DNA of 8,494 nucleotides from Lachnospiraceae bacterium (lineage in GTDB: Bacteria; Bacillota_A; Clostridia; Lachnospirales; Lachnospiraceae): positions 1 through 8,494 of the forward strand of contig JAGCAV010000028.1 of the NCBI GenBank assembly GCA_017652545.1, read 5' to 3'. A model generated the notes under the pieces. It was not told the DNA's origin, did no database searches, and saw only the letters and a list, made by a program, of their open reading frames with translations. The position numbers and the translations under genes are program-made. Below, piece by piece: positions 7,318-8,494 of the stretch. How positions within the stretch are numbered: the first letter of the stretch is position 1; every line of letters starts with the position of its first letter.

Positions 7318-7500
7318 TCGTATAGGTAATTTCGGAGAAATTTCCTATACGATAAACGCTCCGCGAGGGCGCTGCTCGTCCAGTGGACGAGCGCTTAGCG
7401 CCGACCGAAGTGGAACGGAGAGCGCACTCGCACGAGAGGAAGATGTCGCTTTGCGACCGTGCTCGGCGCGCAAAGTCCTGCTGCGCTCCTCTCATGAGTG
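7313..7500. repeat. Highly structured palindromic intergenic element (mobile repeat or RNA)
   Basis: There is no credible gene here, but inverted repeats fill about 190 nt. (1) A near-perfect palindrome at 7313-7357 has 14-bp outer arms (GTTTATCGTATAGG), one T-T mismatch, 6 more bp and a GGA loop. (2) CTCCG (7359-7363) pairs with CGGAG (7416-7420), enclosing GGCGCT/AGCGCC (7368-7373/7397-7402), stacked directly on GCTCGTCC-AGT-GGACGAGC (7374-7392). (3) CACTC and GAGAGGA (7425-7429, 7434-7440) pair with TCCTCTC and GAGTG (7487-7493, 7496-7500). They enclose the hairpin GTCGC-TTT-GCGAC (7445-7457) and GCGCA/TGCGC (7468-7472/7482-7486), giving a three-way-junction-like fold. The density of pairing suggests a MITE/REP-like repeat or a structured RNA. 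The strand is undetermined. No transposase or target-site duplication was found. Confidence 0.6.
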
Positions 7501-7538
7501 AGGGAACAGGGAGACCTGAAGCCCGCTTGCGTACTTTG

Positions 7539-7579
7539 TTTCTACTGGCAGGATTTTCTACCTGCTCCTTTGGGATAAT
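7539..7579 (+). promoter_or_regulatory. Candidate extended -10 promoter with direct and inverted repeats
   Basis: TGGGATAAT (7571-7579) fits an extended -10 box (TGn followed by five of six matches to TATAAT), with no good -35. Immediately upstream, TTTCTAC occurs twice (7539-7545 and 7555-7561, 16-nt period), and GCAGG/CCTGC (7548-7552/7561-7565) form an inverted repeat, as could be expected of regulator sites. It would drive the small-gene cluster that starts at 7628. Confidence 0.35.
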
Positions 7580-7627
7580 GATATCAACAGGAAACAGGAA
7601 GGTTGAATCACCGGAGGAGGCAGAGCG

Positions 7628-7729
7628 ATGAAAGGATATTGCACGGATAACGGGTACATGGGATTTGTTGACGGCAGATACATGCTTTTTGCCTCGGAGG
7701 ATGATTACCGGGATTTCCTTAGGGATTGA
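7628..7729 (+). CDS. 33-residue small protein, unknown function
   Basis: A short frame encodes MKGYCTDNGYMGFVDG, then RYMLFASEDDYRDFLRD and a TGA stop. It is preceded by an excellent ribosome binding site, AGGAGG at 7615-7620, 7 nt before the ATG. The N-terminal half is rich in Gly, Tyr and aromatic residues, suggesting a small beta-hairpin. The C-terminal third is acidic and likely helical (ASEDDYRDFLRD). It resembles, from memory, short GYMGxVxGRYMLFASExDY proteins seen in Lachnospiraceae, for which I know no function. It is the first of three small genes reading towards the WYL regulator and may be cotranscribed with them. Confidence 0.7.
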   Translation: MKGYCTDNGYMGFVDGRYMLFASEDDYRDFLRD

Positions 7730-7745
7730 CGGTGCGGTGTGCCGC

Positions 7746-7788
7746 GCGGCTGCTTTGGGAGTGCAGCTGCGAAGGGAAGGACAGCCGC
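7746..7788 (+). other. Inverted repeat between the two first small genes
   Basis: In the 109-nt gap between the 33-aa and 46-aa genes, GCGGCTG (7746-7752) can pair with CAGCCGC (7782-7788). The loop contains the palindrome GCAGCTGC (7763-7770). No T tract follows, so this is not an obvious terminator; it could be an mRNA processing or regulatory hairpin. Confidence 0.3.
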
Positions 7789-7838
7789 AGTGATCGTCGC
7801 AATTGTTGTACGGGGAAAGGCAATAAGGGGGTAAGAGT

Positions 7839-7979
7839 ATGAAGACGCATATCGAATACGATGACTTTGGCGAGTACATGGAAATACTGGATGACTTTGA
7901 TGTTACGGAGGAGCACCGCTTTCAGGTCAAAGAGACATTTGAGATCGTCCCTCCTTTATGGTATCCTTATGCTGTTTGA
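7839..7979 (+). CDS. 46-residue acidic small protein, unknown function
   Basis: The frame encodes MKTHIEYDDFGEYMEILDDF, then DVTEEHRFQVKETFEIVPPL and WYPYAV. AAGGGGG (7825-7831) lies 7 nt before the ATG. The product is strongly acidic (about 15 Asp/Glu in 46) with an aromatic, proline-containing tail (PPLWYPYAV). There is no signal peptide or membrane segment, so it should be cytosolic. I do not recognise a family. It lies 109 nt after the 33-aa gene and 38 nt before the 64-aa gene, on the same strand. Confidence 0.6.
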   Translation: MKTHIEYDDFGEYMEILDDFDVTEEHRFQVKETFEIVPPLWYPYAV

Positions 7980-8017
7980 ATTTATCATGTACCGGATATG
8001 ACAAGGAGGAAGATGAA

Positions 8018-8212
8018 ATGTCAAAAGCCAGGGACGGAAAGCAGAAAAGCGGGAAGGTGCGCAGATTTTTCCGTAACTTTTTCTGCCTTACCATTGTACT
8101 GCTGCTGGGTGTGTGTATCGGGATCCACTGGAAAGTGATCAAAGCCTGGGCTGAGGGAGATGAGCTTCCCAAGGCACCGGAAGGCCATTGCTGCGGCTGG
8201 TGCCATAAATAA
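8018..8212 (+). CDS. 64-residue single-pass membrane protein with C-terminal HCCGWCHK
   Basis: The start is the ATG at 8018, with AAGGAGG (8003-8009) 8 nt upstream; a GTG at 7958 and an out-of-frame ATG at 8013 fit less well. The N-terminus is very basic (Lys/Arg at 3, 5, 8, 10, 13, 15, 16, 19). It is followed by one hydrophobic segment at about 21-38, predicting cytoplasmic N-terminus and external C-terminus. The tail ends in HCCGWCHK (57-64), containing CGWCH, which formally matches the CxxCH haem-attachment motif, though metal binding or disulfide chemistry is more likely in such an anaerobe. LLGVC at 29-33 is not a good lipobox because the residue before Cys is Val. No family is recognised with confidence. 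Confidence 0.72.
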   Translation: MSKARDGKQKSGKVRRFFRNFFCLTIVLLLGVCIGIHWKVIKAWAEGDELPKAPEGHCCGWCHK

Positions 8213-8245
8213 AGGCCGGAATAAAAAGAAACGGAAGTGAGACAG

Positions 8246-8494
8246 ATGGGCATGGTCATGGGGAGAACAGCCCTGAAAAGTTTTTATATCATGCAGATCC
8301 TTCTGGAGCGCACAGATGAAGATCACAGCCTGAACGCCGCCCAGATCGGAAGCATCCTGAAAAGTGAATACGGCATCACCGTGGAAAGGCATACCCTCTA
8401 TGCGGAGATCGAGAAGCTGACGGATGTCGGGCTGGATATCATCAAACTGGAAGGGAAGACGAACGGGTATTATGTGGCATCCCGGCGGTTTGAA
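8246..8494 (+). CDS. WYL-family-type transcription regulator, N-terminal part (cut by right edge)
   Basis: The first 83 codons are present and the frame runs off the window. Residues about 10-80 form a winged helix-turn-helix of the kind that starts WYL-domain regulators: ALKSFYIMQILLERTDEDHS (9-28), then AAQIGSIL, the recognition-helix region ITVERHTLYAEIEKL (44-58), and the wing GLDIIKLEGKTNGYYVASR. The WYL ligand-sensing domain itself would lie beyond the edge, so the subfamily call is inferred from the N-terminus. GGAAG (8233-8237) lies 8 nt before the ATG at 8246; in-frame ATGs at 8252 and 8258 are alternatives. It follows the 64-aa gene by 33 nt. WYL regulators often control defence genes (BrxR is one), but a link to the operon at 1-3195 is speculative. 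Confidence 0.75.
   Translation, partial: MGMVMGRTALKSFYIMQILLERTDEDHSLNAAQIGSILKSEYGITVERHTLYAEIEKLTDVGLDIIKLEGKTNGYYVASRRFE

Noticed and set aside
7313..7500. CRISPR array or tRNA in the repeat-rich stretch
   Set aside because: There are no regularly spaced direct repeats, and the stems do not fit a cloverleaf with a T-loop and anticodon arm.
7211..7501. 96-codon open frame overlapping the symporter stop
   Set aside because: It begins on a GTG, runs straight through the terminator hairpin and the palindromic element, and its sequence is explained by those repeats.
7790..7834. 14-codon GTG-initiated frame between the 33-aa and 46-aa genes
   Set aside because: It has an upstream purine run but is too short to support, and nothing suggests a leader peptide function.
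7301..7879. 192-codon minus-strand open frame
   Set aside because: It crosses the structured element and lies opposite two small genes with better ribosome binding sites; it has no recognisable domain.
8013..8015. ATG at 8013 as the start of the third small gene
   Set aside because: It is in a different frame from the membrane protein and gives a product without a coherent hydrophobic segment; the ATG at 8018 has better spacing and frame.

Overview
The window looks like chromosome of a fairly GC-rich anaerobic Firmicute, most likely a Lachnospiraceae-type Clostridium. The evidence is the strong AGGAGG-type ribosome binding sites, a TerB_N/BrxD-type gene pair, a LarE sulfurtransferase, a Na/Pi symporter fused to a PhoU-like tail, and a WYL-type regulator. 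This assignment rests on gene style and remembered families; no search could be run.

Left third (1-3257, minus strand): two co-oriented genes read leftwards from a near-consensus promoter at 3229-3257. The first encodes a 643-residue protein with an MmcQ/YjbR-like N-terminal region, a TerB_N domain and a TerB_C domain. The second, cut by the left edge, encodes a BrxD/DUF2791-type P-loop ATPase with clear Walker A and Walker B motifs. In related bacteria this pair is, from memory, usually followed by a DEAD/DEAH helicase, which would lie outside the window. It resembles part of a BREX type 2 system without the methylase and phosphatase, and is a candidate DNA-processing or anti-phage module. 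Its promoter is overlaid by an inverted repeat that could be an operator.

Middle (3258-7314, plus strand): three housekeeping-like genes. They are larE (ATP-dependent sacrificial sulfur transferase, with a CxxC plus a third Cys), a Gfo/Idh/MocA NAD(P)-dependent oxidoreductase, and a Na+/phosphate symporter with a PhoU-like tail. The last two are 29 nt apart and probably share a transcript, ending at a strong hairpin at 7287-7314. No larB or larC is present.

Right part (7313-8494): directly abutting the terminator is an intergenic element of about 190 nt packed with nested inverted repeats: a 45-nt near-perfect palindrome, a stacked hairpin and a three-way-junction-like fold. It is probably a mobile structured repeat or an RNA. 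Next comes a candidate extended -10 promoter, then three small genes with excellent ribosome binding sites: 33 aa; 46 aa, acidic; and 64 aa, one membrane segment with a C-terminal HCCGWCH. Last is the N-terminal part of a WYL-family-like transcription regulator, cut by the right edge.

The most interesting items are the TerB_N/C + BrxD module with its operator-like promoter, the structured element at 7313-7500, and the small-protein cluster before the WYL regulator.
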